The notes under the pieces: generated by a model | What the model was told of the DNA's origin: nothing | Databases searched by the model: none | What the model saw: the letters and a program-made list of their open reading frames with translations, nothing else | Made by a program: the position numbers and the translations under genes | Shown here: piece by piece, positions 41,838 through 51,842 of the stretch | How the letters are laid out: each line of letters starts with the position of its first letter | Numbering within the stretch: position 1 is the first letter of the stretch | Origin: Qipengyuania pacifica | Lineage (GTDB): Bacteria; Pseudomonadota; Alphaproteobacteria; Sphingomonadales; Sphingomonadaceae | Direction: 5' to 3' | Assembly (NCBI RefSeq): GCF_019857205.1 | Contig: NZ_JAHWXO010000010.1 | Location: 1-64,000 of the forward strand | DNA length: 64,000 nucleotides

Positions 41838-44596
41838 CAGAATTGCGTTCCTACGTTGAAGGTGAAGACTTTGGTATCGTCTCCAACCTGCTTTTTAAGC
41901 ACGTGAGCTACATCGATCCTGAACGGACCGAAGGGCGAATTCCAGTTCACGCCCACACCCACTGAAATACGCGGCGACGGGCTGTCGCCAACGAAGACCT
42001 CCCTGAAGTAGGTCCCGCCAATAATGCTTGGAGGATTGACGGTGCCATCGGGCGCAACCGGACTGGTCACGAGTTCGACGGTAGGGTTCCCGTCGGCCCC
42101 GACGCCCGACTGGACGAACAGCAGATTTCCGCTGCCGTCGGTCGCCTGGAGGCCGTTTGGATAATCTTGGAGAACCGGCTGCGTAATGTCGAACAGCGAA
42201 CCGACGTCGAGGAAGATCGACGGACGCAGGCCCATCTCGCGGGCACCGCTACCCAGCGGGATTTCCAGTTCTGCGCGGCCCAGATAATAGGCCCGCCCGC
42301 CAAGTGAATCGTCGACCCGCCGGTCGCCCGAGAGCGCTTCGTCGATCGTCTGGAGTACGCGGGGCGTGCTGTCGTCGCCATCGTCATCCAGATATTGCAG
42401 ACGTACAATACGCGGGCCTACGCCTCGAATGTCGAAACCACGCATTTGTGGCTCACCGAGGAAGAACCGGTCGGTCAGGCGCACATTGTCCTGTCCGGGA
42501 ACGGCGTTGTTTTCGAAGCTGTGGATCCAGCCACCTTCACCGGTAACCGAGAAGATGAAGCCGGCGCCCACTGGCCAGAACTTGCTGCCCTTGGCGCGCG
42601 CGCGCACGTATTTCGCGTCACCGCCCAGACCGGCGAATTCGCCCGTGACACTGAGCGTTTCCCCGCGCGTTGGACGCAGCCGACTGTTGAGCGTGTTGTA
42701 ATTGATCGTCAGGCCGAGGATCGAGCTGGCGCGCTTGCCGATCGCTTCGCACAGATAACGGCTGGCGAGCAGCGGGTCACAGCTCGCGACCCCGTCGCCA
42801 TCGCGATCCGAGAAATACAGCGACTCGTCGAGCGACACGTCGTCGTAGTTGAAGGTGTAGCTGCCGATCGCAGAGATATATTCCGTCAACGGCACACCGG
42901 CCCGCAGCGAAGCACCGGTGGTGGATTGCTGGAAAGTGGTGTTGCGCTGATTGTTACGGAAATTGAAGCTGTTGATGTCGCGGCGATAGATATCGACGCC
43001 GGCCGAAATATTGCGATCGAACACGTAAGGCTCGGTAAAGCTGACCTGCGCCGACTTCGAGAAGCGCGAATAGTTCAGGCTCAGCCCGACGGTCTGGCCG
43101 CGGCCGCGGAAGTTGCGCTGGCGGATCGAGCCGGCAAGGATGAAGTTCTCGATGCTCGAGAAACCAGCCGAAAGCTGTAGTTCGCCGGTCGGCTGCTCTT
43201 CCACGTTGGCTTCGAGAATGATGCGGTCGGGTGCACTGCCCTCGACCTGGTTGATCTCGAAGTTTTCCTGGAAATAGCCCAGCGAATTGATGCGCGCCGT
43301 CGAACGCGCAACCGAAAGCGAGTTGAACGCATCGCCTTCCGCAATACGGAACTCGCGGCGGATGACCTTGTCCTGTGTCAGCGTGTTGCCGTTGACGTCG
43401 ATACGTTCGACATAAACGCGCGGCGCTTCGCGGATCACGAATGTGACGCTCATCGTATGATCTTCCGGGTTCCGGCGGAACTCGGGAGAAACATCGGCGA
43501 AGGCGTAACCGAAGGTACCAGCCAGTTCGGTCATCTGCTCGACAGTGTCTTCGACCAGCTTGGCATCGTACCAATCGCCCGTCTTCATCGGCAGGCGAGT
43601 TGTCATCGCGCTATCGTCGAAATCGCGCAGTCGCGACTCGACCCCGACGTCGCCGAATTTGTAGCGTTCGCCTTCTTCAACGACGTAGGTGATGATGAAG
43701 TCGCGCTTGTCCGGGGTCAGCTCGGCAACCGCCGAAACCACGCGGAAATCGGCATAGCCTTCGGTCAGGTAGAACTGGCGCAGCTTCTGCTGGTCGAAGG
43801 CGAGGCGATCGGGATCGTAGCTCGTGTTGGAACTCAGGAAGCTGGTCAGGCGCGCCTGCTTGGTGATCATCTCGCCGCGCAGGTCACCGTCCGAAAACGC
43901 TTCATTGCCGATGATGTTGATCTGGCGGACCTTGGACTTGGGCCCCTCGTTGATCTCGAACACGACATCGACGCGGTTCTGCGACAGTTCGACCATCTTC
44001 GGTTCGACCGTCGCGGCGAAGCGGCCCTGCCGCTTGTAGAGCTCGATGATGCGGGCAACGTCGGCGCGCACCTTGGAACGGGTGAATATCTGGCGCGGCG
44101 ACAGCTTGATCTCGGGCAGGATCTTGTCGTTCTTGATCCGCTTGTTGCCTTCGAGAATGATGCGGTTGATGACCGGGTTCTCGACCACGGTGATAACCAC
44201 GTTCCCGTTATCGTTCGTCACGCTGTAATTGGAGAACAGCTCGGTGGCGGACAGGTCCTTGAGGACCTGGTCGCCGGCCGCCTGCGTCCACACATCGCCC
44301 GGGCGCAGCTTGATATACGACAGGATCGTGTTCGGCTCGAGACGCTCTGCACCGCTGATCGCGATCGTCTGGACGACGTCCTGCTGCGCGGTTGCTGCAG
44401 GCGCCAGCGTCGGCACGAAGGCCTCGCCGTCCTGCGGCGTCGCCGGAGCGGGCGCGGGAGAAGGCGTTGCCGCATCTTCGTCCTGCGCGAATGCCGCAGC
44501 GGGCATCCCGGCAAGCATGGTCCCGGCCAGCAGGCCGATCGCCAGCCGCGCAGCAGAGTTCTTGCGACGCGTAGCGGCAGAAGCAAATTCAGTCAT
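41837..44596 (-). CDS. bamA: Outer membrane protein assembly factor BamA
   Basis: This 919-residue protein is longer than E. coli BamA (810). It has a signal peptide (ends AAFA|QD), a Pro/Ala-rich linker, five POTRA domains (about 90-440) and a 16-strand barrel that includes the lid-lock motif in GRGQTVGLSLNYS and ends GTQF. It inserts beta-barrel proteins into the outer membrane. The ATG at 44596 is chosen for the signal peptide; residues upstream do not fit. A 171-bp gap separates it from rseP. Confidence 0.96.
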   Translation of the reverse strand: MTEFASAATRRKNSAARLAIGLLAGTMLAGMPAAAFAQDEDAATPSPAPAPATPQDGEAFVPTLAPAATAQQDVVQTIAISGAERLEPNTILSYIKLRPGDVWTQAAGDQVLKDLSATELFSNYSVTNDNGNVVITVVENPVINRIILEGNKRIKNDKILPEIKLSPRQIFTRSKVRADVARIIELYKRQGRFAATVEPKMVELSQNRVDVVFEINEGPKSKVRQINIIGNEAFSDGDLRGEMITKQARLTSFLSSNTSYDPDRLAFDQQKLRQFYLTEGYADFRVVSAVAELTPDKRDFIITYVVEEGERYKFGDVGVESRLRDFDDSAMTTRLPMKTGDWYDAKLVEDTVEQMTELAGTFGYAFADVSPEFRRNPEDHTMSVTFVIREAPRVYVERIDVNGNTLTQDKVIRREFRIAEGDAFNSLSVARSTARINSLGYFQENFEINQVEGSAPDRIILEANVEEQPTGELQLSAGFSSIENFILAGSIRQRNFRGRGQTVGLSLNYSRFSKSAQVSFTEPYVFDRNISAGVDIYRRDINSFNFRNNQRNTTFQQSTTGASLRAGVPLTEYISAIGSYTFNYDDVSLDESLYFSDRDGDGVASCDPLLASRYLCEAIGKRASSILGLTINYNTLNSRLRPTRGETLSVTGEFAGLGGDAKYVRARAKGSKFWPVGAGFIFSVTGEGGWIHSFENNAVPGQDNVRLTDRFFLGEPQMRGFDIRGVGPRIVRLQYLDDDGDDSTPRVLQTIDEALSGDRRVDDSLGGRAYYLGRAELEIPLGSGAREMGLRPSIFLDVGSLFDITQPVLQDYPNGLQATDGSGNLLFVQSGVGADGNPTVELVTSPVAPDGTVNPPSIIGGTYFREVFVGDSPSPRISVGVGVNWNSPFGPFRIDVAHVLKKQVGDDTKVFTFNVGTQF

Positions 44597-44767
44597 CGAC
44601 AAGGAGATTCCCGTCCTCGTTACACTTACAGAAGACCCGGCAGGCGCAGTCCCCGATCCGGCATCGGGCCGCGTGTGCGGAGCGACCAATCGTCCCCCTG
44701 CCTCAAGCGCCCTCGCCAATCAAGCTTTGCTGCTGCGATTTGCCGGTATCCCGCTCCGTTTCCCCGG

Positions 44768-45910
44768 CTAATTCCCGAATACCGGGAGGTGCACCAGATC
44801 GTTGATCGTGACGAATACCATCAGCATGAGCACGAGGGCCACACCGGCGCGATACGCCACTTCGGTTCCACGTGGGCCCACCGGCTTCCGGCGGATCGCT
44901 TCAGCCGCATAGAAAGCCAGGTGCCCGCCGTCGAGGGCCGGAATTGGCAGCAGGTTGATGAATGCCAAGTTAAGCGAGATCAGGGCCACGAAGTTGATGA
45001 AGGCCATCCCGCCCAGACTGAGCTGTTCGCCGGAAAATTTCGCGATCTTCACTGGCCCGCCAAGTTCCTGAACCGACCGTTCGCCCGTGAATATCTGCCC
45101 GATTCCCGTGACCATCATGTCGACGATCCCGATCGAATGATCGACGGCCAGCCCGAGCGAGGCGATCACGCCCTGCGGTTCGAACTCGAAGGCCGATGCG
45201 CCCGAGGCGATGCCAATCAGACCCACCTTCGACACATTGCCGAAGCGATCCTCCATTTCCACGCTGCGGACCGGGACGGCAAAGGTCCGCTCCGTCCCGT
45301 CGCGGTCGACCGTTATGTCGAGCGTGCGGCCGGGATAGAGCATGATCGAATCCTGCACATCGCGGAAATCCTCCATCCGCTCGCCCTCGACCGCAACGAT
45401 CCGGTCGCCGACCTCGATACCCGCCTCGCGTGCAGGGGACACCTCGGCAAATTCCGCCACGGCCAGCTGCTGCTCGGCATCGGCCGGGACGGGTTTGCCG
45501 TAAAAGGCGAAAAAGCCGGCGAAAATCGCCAGCGTCAGCAGGATATTGGTCGCCGGCCCGGCAAAAACGATTAGCGCGCGCTTCCACAGCGCGGCATGGT
45601 GGAAACTGCCCTGCCGTTCCTCGGCGCTGGCATGCCTGGCCGCCTGCGGATCGGGAATGCTCGCAGGATTCATGTCGCCCTTGAACTGGACATAACCGCC
45701 CAGCGGCAGCACGCTCAGCTTCCAGCGCGTGCCGCGCCGGTCGGTAAAGCCCCAGATTTCCTTGCCGAAGCCGATCGAGAAGGCTTCCGCGTGAACGCCG
45801 AACCAGCGCCCCACCAGATAGTGGCCGAGCTCGTGGATCGTCACCAGCGGGCCCAGCAGCAGCGGGAAACCGATGACATAGTAAAGCCAGAGAGGCAGGT
45901 TCAATTCCAC
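44768..45910 (-). CDS. rseP: RIP zinc metalloprotease RseP
   Basis: This 380-residue protein has the site-2-protease zinc motif HELGH at 26-30, a central PDZ domain (EVSPAREAGIEVGDRIVAVEG), and the C-terminal LLPIPALDGGHLAF with the third zinc ligand. It cleaves anti-sigma factors or signal peptides within the inner membrane. It lies 3 bases after dxr. Confidence 0.96.
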   Translation of the reverse strand: MELNLPLWLYYVIGFPLLLGPLVTIHELGHYLVGRWFGVHAEAFSIGFGKEIWGFTDRRGTRWKLSVLPLGGYVQFKGDMNPASIPDPQAARHASAEERQGSFHHAALWKRALIVFAGPATNILLTLAIFAGFFAFYGKPVPADAEQQLAVAEFAEVSPAREAGIEVGDRIVAVEGERMEDFRDVQDSIMLYPGRTLDITVDRDGTERTFAVPVRSVEMEDRFGNVSKVGLIGIASGASAFEFEPQGVIASLGLAVDHSIGIVDMMVTGIGQIFTGERSVQELGGPVKIAKFSGEQLSLGGMAFINFVALISLNLAFINLLPIPALDGGHLAFYAAEAIRRKPVGPRGTEVAYRAGVALVLMLMVFVTINDLVHLPVFGN

Positions 45911-45913
45911 GGG

Positions 45914-47065
45914 TCAGGCAAGCTCCAGCATTTCGGTGGCGCGTCTGCGCGAAGCCTCGTCCACCATCAGCACGTCGCTGAGGGAACGCGGCGCATCGGG
46001 GTGATTCCCGCCCGCAAGAACACGCTCGACCAATACCGCGATCCTGCTGAACGCAATCTTACGCTTCAGGAAAGCTTCTACTGCGATTTCGTTCGCCGCG
46101 TTGAGCACCGCCGGGGCCGCTCCCCCCGCTTCGGCCGCCTCGCGCGCCAGTCGGGTAGCGGGAAAACGCTCCTCGTCCGGCGCAAAAAAGGACAGTTCGC
46201 CGATCGCGGCCAGATCCAGCGGCGCCATCGGCGTATCCATCCGCGCGGGCCAGGCAAGGCACGATGCGATCGGTACGCGCATGTCGGATGGGCCAAGCTG
46301 CGCCAGCGTTGACCCGTCGCGATATTCGACCATGGAATGGATCACGCTTTGCGGATGCACGACGATCCGGATCCGCTCCAGTCCGACGGGAAACAGATGA
46401 TGCGCCTCGATCAGCTCCAGCCCCTTGTTGAACATGGTGGCACTGTCGACGCTGATCTTGGCGCCCATGTCCCAGTTCGGATGGGCGATCGCCTGTTCGG
46501 GCGTGACCTCGGACAGATCCTCTACCAGCCGCAAGGGTCCGCCGCTGGCCGTCAGCGTGATCGAGCGGACATCTTCGATCCGGCCGCCTTGCAGGCACTG
46601 GAAGATCGCATTGTGTTCGCTGTCCACCGGCAGCAGCGTGGCGCCGTGGCGGCTCACTGCAGCAGTCATGACCTCGCCTGCGGAAACCAGCGCTTCCTTG
46701 TTGGCCAGGGCGATGGTGCCGCCCTGCTCGATCGCAGCCATGGTCGGGCCAAGTCCGGCACAGCCGACGATCGCGGCCACTGTCAGATCGACTGGGCGTG
46801 CCGCCGCTTCGCACAGCGCGGTCCTGCCCGCCGCAGCCTCGATGCCGCTACCCGCCAGCGCGTCGCGCAGGTCGGCAAGGCAGCTCTCGTCGGCCACTAC
46901 GGCAATCTCGGCCCCGAACTCGCGCGCTGCCGCAGCAAGCGTGGCGACCTGGCAATTCGCCGTCAGCGCGACCACACGCCAGTCGTCGCGGTTGCGGCGG
47001 ACAAGATCTAGCGTCTGTTCGCCGACCGAACCCGTCGCACCGAGGATGGAAATCGTGCGGGTCAT
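45914..47065 (-). CDS. dxr: 1-deoxy-D-xylulose-5-phosphate reductoisomerase
   Basis: This 383-residue protein has an N-terminal NADPH site ISILGATGSVGEQTLDL, catalytic-domain motifs LLPVDSEHNAIFQCL and ASGGPLR, and the PNWDMGAKISVDSATMFNKGLE segment. It performs the second step of the MEP isoprenoid pathway, feeding uppS in the same cluster. It overlaps cdsA by 4 bases. Confidence 0.97.
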   Translation of the reverse strand: MTRTISILGATGSVGEQTLDLVRRNRDDWRVVALTANCQVATLAAAAREFGAEIAVVADESCLADLRDALAGSGIEAAAGRTALCEAAARPVDLTVAAIVGCAGLGPTMAAIEQGGTIALANKEALVSAGEVMTAAVSRHGATLLPVDSEHNAIFQCLQGGRIEDVRSITLTASGGPLRLVEDLSEVTPEQAIAHPNWDMGAKISVDSATMFNKGLELIEAHHLFPVGLERIRIVVHPQSVIHSMVEYRDGSTLAQLGPSDMRVPIASCLAWPARMDTPMAPLDLAAIGELSFFAPDEERFPATRLAREAAEAGGAAPAVLNAANEIAVEAFLKRKIAFSRIAVLVERVLAGGNHPDAPRSLSDVLMVDEASRRRATEMLELA

Positions 47066-47784
47066 GCGATGCCTGTTACCAGCAGACCGACCACCACGGC
47101 CACCGGCAGCATCCCGTCGGTCCGATCGAATACCCCGCCATGTCCGGGGATCAGATTGGACGAATCCTTCATATGCGCCTTGCGCTTCAGCCAGCTCTCC
47201 AGGAAATCGCCCGATTGTGCAGCGATAGCCGCTATCGCACCGATCGCGATCGCGGCGAGCGACGACCAGGGATAGGCATCGATCCCCAGATGCCAGCTAT
47301 CCGACATCGGTACGATCGCCTGCAGCAGGATGACGCCGAACAGGGCCGCGCCGGCCATGCCGCCGCCCAGCCCTGCCCACGTCTTGGATGGGCTGATCCG
47401 CGGGGCGATGGTCGGCCCGCCGATCGTACGTCCGGTGAAATAGGCGAATGTATCCGTGAAGATGACCGATCCGATCACCAGATAGAGATAGAAACGCGGC
47501 ATGATGACGAGGGAATAGGCGGCAAACCCGATATAAATGGCGCCCAGTATCAACCCCGCGATCCGCCAGCCCGGCCGTACGGTCGCCCTGCCGACCAGCC
47601 TGACCAGTTCGGCATAGGTCGCCGCCGCCACGATGACGATAAACAGCGTCAGCGCAATGCCGCCGGCCCACAGCGCGCCGCCTGCCACGGCCAGCATGAC
47701 TGCCGCTGACGCGGCGCGTTTCGGCAAGTCGGATGTGCGCACCGCCAGAGGCACGCGGACATAACGCCTTGCGGTCGCTTTCAT
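47062..47784 (-). CDS. cdsA: Phosphatidate cytidylyltransferase
   Basis: About 240 residues, with 6-8 membrane helices and the C-terminal CdsA signature (PSKTWAGLGGGM; SGDFLESWLKRKAHMKDSSNLIPGHGGVFDRTDG). It makes CDP-diacylglycerol for pgsA and pssA. The start is ambiguous: ATG 47784 avoids overlap, while the frame is open to an ATG at 47850 inside uppS. A TTG at 47802 has the better Shine-Dalgarno spacing (CAGG). Confidence 0.94.
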   Translation of the reverse strand: MKATARRYVRVPLAVRTSDLPKRAASAAVMLAVAGGALWAGGIALTLFIVIVAAATYAELVRLVGRATVRPGWRIAGLILGAIYIGFAAYSLVIMPRFYLYLVIGSVIFTDTFAYFTGRTIGGPTIAPRISPSKTWAGLGGGMAGAALFGVILLQAIVPMSDSWHLGIDAYPWSSLAAIAIGAIAAIAAQSGDFLESWLKRKAHMKDSSNLIPGHGGVFDRTDGMLPVAVVVGLLVTGIA

Positions 47785-47815
47785 CCGGTCGCGTTTGCGC
47801 AATTCAACCTGCGGT

Positions 47816-48499
47816 TCACCGCCCGCCAAAACGTCTCTCCCGTTCCCCATATTCGATCAGCGCGCTCTTCAGATGGTCAGGCGTGAAGTCCGGCCATAGC
47901 ACGTCGAGGAACAGCATCTCCGCGTAAGCCGCCTGCCACAAGAGAAAATTGGACAACCGTACCTCGCCGCTTGTGCGAATAAGCAGGTCGAGCGGTGGCA
48001 ATCCGGCACTGTAAAGGTGGCGCGCAATGCTCTCTTCTGTGATCTCGCCCTCTGCCGCGGCGGCCTGCGCCGCATGGGCGATCTCGGCCTGCGATCCGTA
48101 ATTGAGCGCCACGGCCAGAGTGCGCGATCCGCTGGCCGTTTGCGCCAGCGCGTCTTCCAGCATGCCGACGATGTCGGGAGCCAGCCCCTTCCAGTCGCCC
48201 AGAATATGCAGCTTCACGTCGTTGGCAATGAATTCAGGCAGATCCGATTTGATGAACTTGCGCATCAAGTTCATCAAATCGTCGACTTCTTCCTCGGGCC
48301 GCTTCCAGTTTTCGCTGCTGAACGCATAGAGCGTCAGGCACTCGATGCTCGTGTCCTTCAGGCTGCGCACCAACTCGCGTACGGCTTCCACGCCCTTGCG
48401 ATGCCCCATGACCCGGGGCAGGTGCTTGCGCTTCGCCCAGCGGCCATTGCCATCCATGATGATGGCTACATGCCGGGCGTGCTGCCCTTCCCCGTTCAT
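47816..48499 (-). CDS. uppS: Polyprenyl diphosphate synthase (undecaprenyl, UppS)
   Basis: This 227-residue cis-prenyltransferase has the catalytic region HVAIIMDGNGRWAK, the LTLYAFSSENWKRP segment, and the C-terminal DLLIRTSGEVRLSNFLLWQAAYAE. It builds the C55 lipid carrier for peptidoglycan and glycans. It lies between frr and cdsA, as is usual. Confidence 0.97.
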   Translation of the reverse strand: MNGEGQHARHVAIIMDGNGRWAKRKHLPRVMGHRKGVEAVRELVRSLKDTSIECLTLYAFSSENWKRPEEEVDDLMNLMRKFIKSDLPEFIANDVKLHILGDWKGLAPDIVGMLEDALAQTASGSRTLAVALNYGSQAEIAHAAQAAAAEGEITEESIARHLYSAGLPPLDLLIRTSGEVRLSNFLLWQAAYAEMLFLDVLWPDFTPDHLKSALIEYGERERRFGGR

Positions 48500-48523
48500 C
48501 TTTCCGCTCCCCGTCCTGCCAGC

Positions 48524-49081
48524 TTACTGTGACAGGATTTCCTGAACCTTCTTTTCGACGGCCGCATCGGTATCGGCGACGTATTTGTCGGTCAGCTTCT
48601 GGACCTCGTCCTCGGACCGCTTGCGGTCGTCCTCGGAGATTTCCTTCTTCTTCTCGTCGTCCTTCAGCGCTTCCATACCGTCGCGGCGCACGTTGCGAAT
48701 GGCGATCTTCGCCTTCTCGCCATACTCGCCCGCCAGCTTGGCCAGCTCCTTGCGGCGTTCCTGGGTCAGGTCGGGCATCGGCAGACGCACGTTCTGACCG
48801 TCGATCATCGGGTTGAGGCCCAGGTTGGACTTCGCGATACCCTTCTCGACCGCCGTCACATTGGCCTTGTCCCACACCTGCACGCTCAGCATGCGCGGTT
48901 CGGGTGCGCTGACGGTGGCCACCTGGTTCAGGGGCATCATCGCCCCGTAAACCTCGACCACGACCGGATCGAGCAGACTGGTGTTGGCGCGGCCCGTGCG
49001 CAGACCCGAAAGGTCGCTCTTCAGGCTTTCCACTGCGCCATTCATGCGGCGCTCGATGTCGGCTTTGTCGTACTTTGCCAT
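48524..49081 (-). CDS. frr: Ribosome recycling factor
   Basis: This 185-residue, highly charged helical protein has the RRF signature LRTGRANTSLLDPV and PMPDLTQERRKELAKLAGEYGEKAKIAIRNVRRD. It splits post-termination ribosomes with EF-G. It lies 12 bases after pyrH. Confidence 0.98.
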   Translation of the reverse strand: MAKYDKADIERRMNGAVESLKSDLSGLRTGRANTSLLDPVVVEVYGAMMPLNQVATVSAPEPRMLSVQVWDKANVTAVEKGIAKSNLGLNPMIDGQNVRLPMPDLTQERRKELAKLAGEYGEKAKIAIRNVRRDGMEALKDDEKKKEISEDDRKRSEDEVQKLTDKYVADTDAAVEKKVQEILSQ

Positions 49082-49093
49082 GGCGGCTTCCTC

Positions 49094-49819
49094 TTACTTC
49101 TTTTCGTTCGTGACGATCGTCTGCACACCCTGCCCGCTCAGCACGCGGGCCAGATTGCCTTTCTCGCGGATCGAGAAAACGACGATCGGAATATTGTTGT
49201 CGCGGCACAGCGCGACCGCGCTGGCATCCATGACCTTCAGGTCGTCGGCCAGAACCTTGCCGTAGGTAACGGTGTCGAACCGCTTCGCTTCGGCGTTCTT
49301 CTTGGGATCGCTGTCATATACCCCGTCGACGCTCGTGCCTTTCAGCAGCGCGTCACAGTTCATTTCGGCTGCGCGCAGGGCGGCGCCGCTGTCGGTGGTG
49401 AAATAGGGTGCGCCGACGCCTGCGGCGAAAATCACGATGCGCCCTTTTTCGAGGTGCCGTTCCGCACGGCGGCGGATCACCGGCTCGCACACCTGATCCA
49501 TCTGCACCGCGCTCTGCACACGGGTCTGCACGCCAAGCTGCTCCAGAGCGCTCTGCATCGCCAGCGCGTTCATCACCGTCGCCAGCATGCCCATGTAATC
49601 GGCCTGCGCCCGGTCCATGCCCTGTGCCGCCCCGGCCATACCGCGGAAAATATTGCCGCCGCCGATGACCAGGCAGATCTCCAAGCCCGTCTCCCGCGCG
49701 GTCTTCACTTCCTTGGCCAGTTCAAGGACGAAAGCAGGATCGATCCCGAACTGTTGATCGCCCATCAGGACTTCGCCCGATAGTTTCAGGAGGACACGCT
49801 TCATCGTCTTAAGAGGCAT
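49094..49819 (-). CDS. pyrH: Uridylate kinase
   Basis: About 241 residues of the amino-acid-kinase fold: [38 protein letters not shown] and [16 protein letters not shown]. It phosphorylates UMP to UDP. The start could be the ATG at 49819 or the one at 49804. It begins the pyrH-frr-uppS-cdsA-dxr-rseP-bamA-ompH-fabZ run. tsf, its usual upstream neighbour, is 2 kb away beyond a symporter gene. Confidence 0.96.
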   Translation of the reverse strand: MPLKTMKRVLLKLSGEVLMGDQQFGIDPAFVLELAKEVKTARETGLEICLVIGGGNIFRGMAGAAQGMDRAQADYMGMLATVMNALAMQSALEQLGVQTRVQSAVQMDQVCEPVIRRRAERHLEKGRIVIFAAGVGAPYFTTDSGAALRAAEMNCDALLKGTSVDGVYDSDPKKNAEAKRFDTVTYGKVLADDLKVMDASAVALCRDNNIPIVVFSIREKGNLARVLSGQGVQTIVTNEKK

Positions 49820-50039
49820 GGAGGCGGAGAATCCGTGTTGCGCAAGAGGTTGCGGCTCCTTAGCCGCGAAGGGGCACAGGCGCAAAGGGAAAGCCGTGCG
49901 CCTGCCGACCCGGCAATCTCAGGCAAGAAAGCCACCCACCCTAGTGACGCGGTGCAATGTGTCGGATAAGGCCGACAGCCCGACAACGTCGATCTTGGGG
50001 GATCGGGTCGATATGGCGGGCATGGGATTGGGAGAATGC

Positions 50040-51641
50040 ATGTCGGATGAAATTCGCCACCAGGGCCGGTACGAAGATTATGACGCACCGGCTACGCCGG
50101 GCTTGCGCCCCGCACGGCTGACCTGGATGCTTCGCGCCTTGGGGCCGATTGCCGCGCTGGCGGTCTGGCTGGCGCTCGGCGGCGCTGAGAATTTGAGCCA
50201 GGATGCCCGTGCCGTTGCCGCAATTGGGACATTGATGGCTGTATGGTGGACTACCGAAGCGATCCCGCTCGCCGCCACCTCGCTTCTTCCGATCGTGCTG
50301 ATGCCGATGGTTACCGATCTGGATGTAGCAGGCAGCACTGCCCCCTATGCCAGCCCGATCGTCTTTCTGTTTCTGGGTGGCTTCCTCATCGCCATCGCGA
50401 TGGAAAAATGGAATTTGCATCGGCGGATTGCGCTGTGGACACTGCGCCGGGTCGGCACGTCGCCCAAGCAGATCGTGCTTGGCCTCATGCTCGCCACTGG
50501 CTTTCTTTCCATGTGGGTTTCCAACACCGCCACAACGCTCATGATGCTGCCGATCGGCCTGTCGGTCATCGCGCTCATGGGCGACCGCGCGAATACGGCG
50601 TCGGACGCGGCGGACAATACCGCCGCCCTGCCCCGGCCCGGGCACGTGGATCTGGGGGAAGATTCCGACATTCGTCGTTTCGCGATCTGTCTGATGCTGG
50701 CCATCGCATGGTCAGCCAGCATGGGCGGCCTGGGCACGCTGCTCGGCAGCCCGCCCAATGCGATCATCGCCGGCTATGCCAGCACGGAACTGGGTATCGA
50801 AATCGGCTTTCTCGACTGGATGATGCTCGGCGTGCCGACTGCACTCGCCTTCATCCTGGTCGGCTGGCTCCTGATGACCCGGCTGCTCTATCGCTTCGAT
50901 CTCAGCGACATTCCGGGCGGCCGCGACATGATCGAAAAGGAAATCCACAAGCTCGGACCCGTCTCGCAGGGCGAAAAGATGGTTGCGGCCGTCTTCGTCG
51001 GCGCCGCGTTTCTGTGGGTCGTACCGGGCCTCCTTTCCAGCGTTCCGGGTCTTGGCGATAATCTCGGCTGGTTCGGACAGATGAACGATACCGCCGTCGC
51101 CATTGCCGCCGGCATCGCCATGTTCATCCTGCCCGGACGGGGCCGGCGCGAAATGGTGCTGACCTGGAAAGACGCGGAAGACGGTCTGCCCTGGGGCGTG
51201 CTGCTGCTGTTCGGCGGCGGCCTCAGTCTCGCCAGCGCGGTCGCCGCCACCGGTCTCGACGCATGGTTCGGCGTGCAGGCCAGTGGCCTCGGCGCATTGC
51301 CGCTCATCCTGCTGATCGCGGCAGTGGTCGCGATCGTGCTCTTCCTTACCGAAGTCACTAGTAACACGGCGACTGCCGCCACCTTCATTCCGATCCTCGG
51401 CGGGGTCGCATTGGGTATCGGGGTCGATCCGATGGGCCTTCTGGTCCCTGCCGCTTTCGCCGCCACCTGTGCGTTCATGCTGCCGGTGGGGACTCCGCCC
51501 AATGCGATCGTGTTCAGTACCGGTGCCGTCACCATCGCCGAAATGGCGCGCGGCGGCCTGGTGCTCAACCTCGTCGGAGTCGTGCTGATAACGCTGTTCT
51601 GCTACTTCCTGGGCGGCGCGACGATGGGCCTGCAATTCTAG
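50040..51641 (+). CDS. DASS (SLC13) family sodium-coupled anion symporter
   Basis: This 533-residue protein has about 11-12 membrane helices and the two SNT signature motifs of the DASS family (MWVSNTATTLMMLP and TEVTSNTATAATFIP), plus FLGGFLIAIAMEKW. It imports di- or tricarboxylates or sulfate with sodium; the substrate is not predictable. The start at 50040 is preceded by GGGAG. It is the only plus-strand gene in a long minus-strand block and separates pyrH from tsf. Confidence 0.9.
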   Translation: MSDEIRHQGRYEDYDAPATPGLRPARLTWMLRALGPIAALAVWLALGGAENLSQDARAVAAIGTLMAVWWTTEAIPLAATSLLPIVLMPMVTDLDVAGSTAPYASPIVFLFLGGFLIAIAMEKWNLHRRIALWTLRRVGTSPKQIVLGLMLATGFLSMWVSNTATTLMMLPIGLSVIALMGDRANTASDAADNTAALPRPGHVDLGEDSDIRRFAICLMLAIAWSASMGGLGTLLGSPPNAIIAGYASTELGIEIGFLDWMMLGVPTALAFILVGWLLMTRLLYRFDLSDIPGGRDMIEKEIHKLGPVSQGEKMVAAVFVGAAFLWVVPGLLSSVPGLGDNLGWFGQMNDTAVAIAAGIAMFILPGRGRREMVLTWKDAEDGLPWGVLLLFGGGLSLASAVAATGLDAWFGVQASGLGALPLILLIAAVVAIVLFLTEVTSNTATAATFIPILGGVALGIGVDPMGLLVPAAFAATCAFMLPVGTPPNAIVFSTGAVTIAEMARGGLVLNLVGVVLITLFCYFLGGATMGLQF

Positions 51642-51786
51642 CGCAGGCCCACTCGATCACCCGATTTCCTACACGTCGCCGTCCCGCTAGCTTCGCGGCG
51701 GGCCACTCCAACCCCGATTCGGCCACACCCGCATGCCCATGCATGAACTTGGCCAAGATGCCGCCCACCCCGGCACCCCGCCCACG

Positions 51787-51818
51787 AAAAAGGCCGCCGA
51801 ACACACGGTCCGGCGGCC
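51787..51818 (-). terminator. Rho-independent terminator of tsf
   Basis: On the minus strand GGCCGCCG-11 bases-CGGCGGCC is followed directly by TTTTTCG, 25 bases after the tsf stop. The rest of the 51642-51842 gap contains no clear gene. Confidence 0.85.
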
Positions 51819-51842
51819 CAATCCTGTAGGAAGCGGTTACGC

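Noticed and set aside
42595-42612. Run of alternating GC (GCGCGCGCGC) that could form Z-DNA
   Set aside because: It lies within bamA codons for Ala/Arg residues and is explained by codon bias.
43457-45574. 705-codon open frame on the plus strand opposite bamA and rseP
   Set aside because: It spans two recognised genes and their gap, and its residues (His/Asp/Val/Arg rich) show no fold or motif.
51565-51804. 79-codon minus-strand frame after the DASS gene
   Set aside because: It is Gly/Arg-rich, overlaps the DASS 3' end and runs into the tsf terminator; it is probably not coding.
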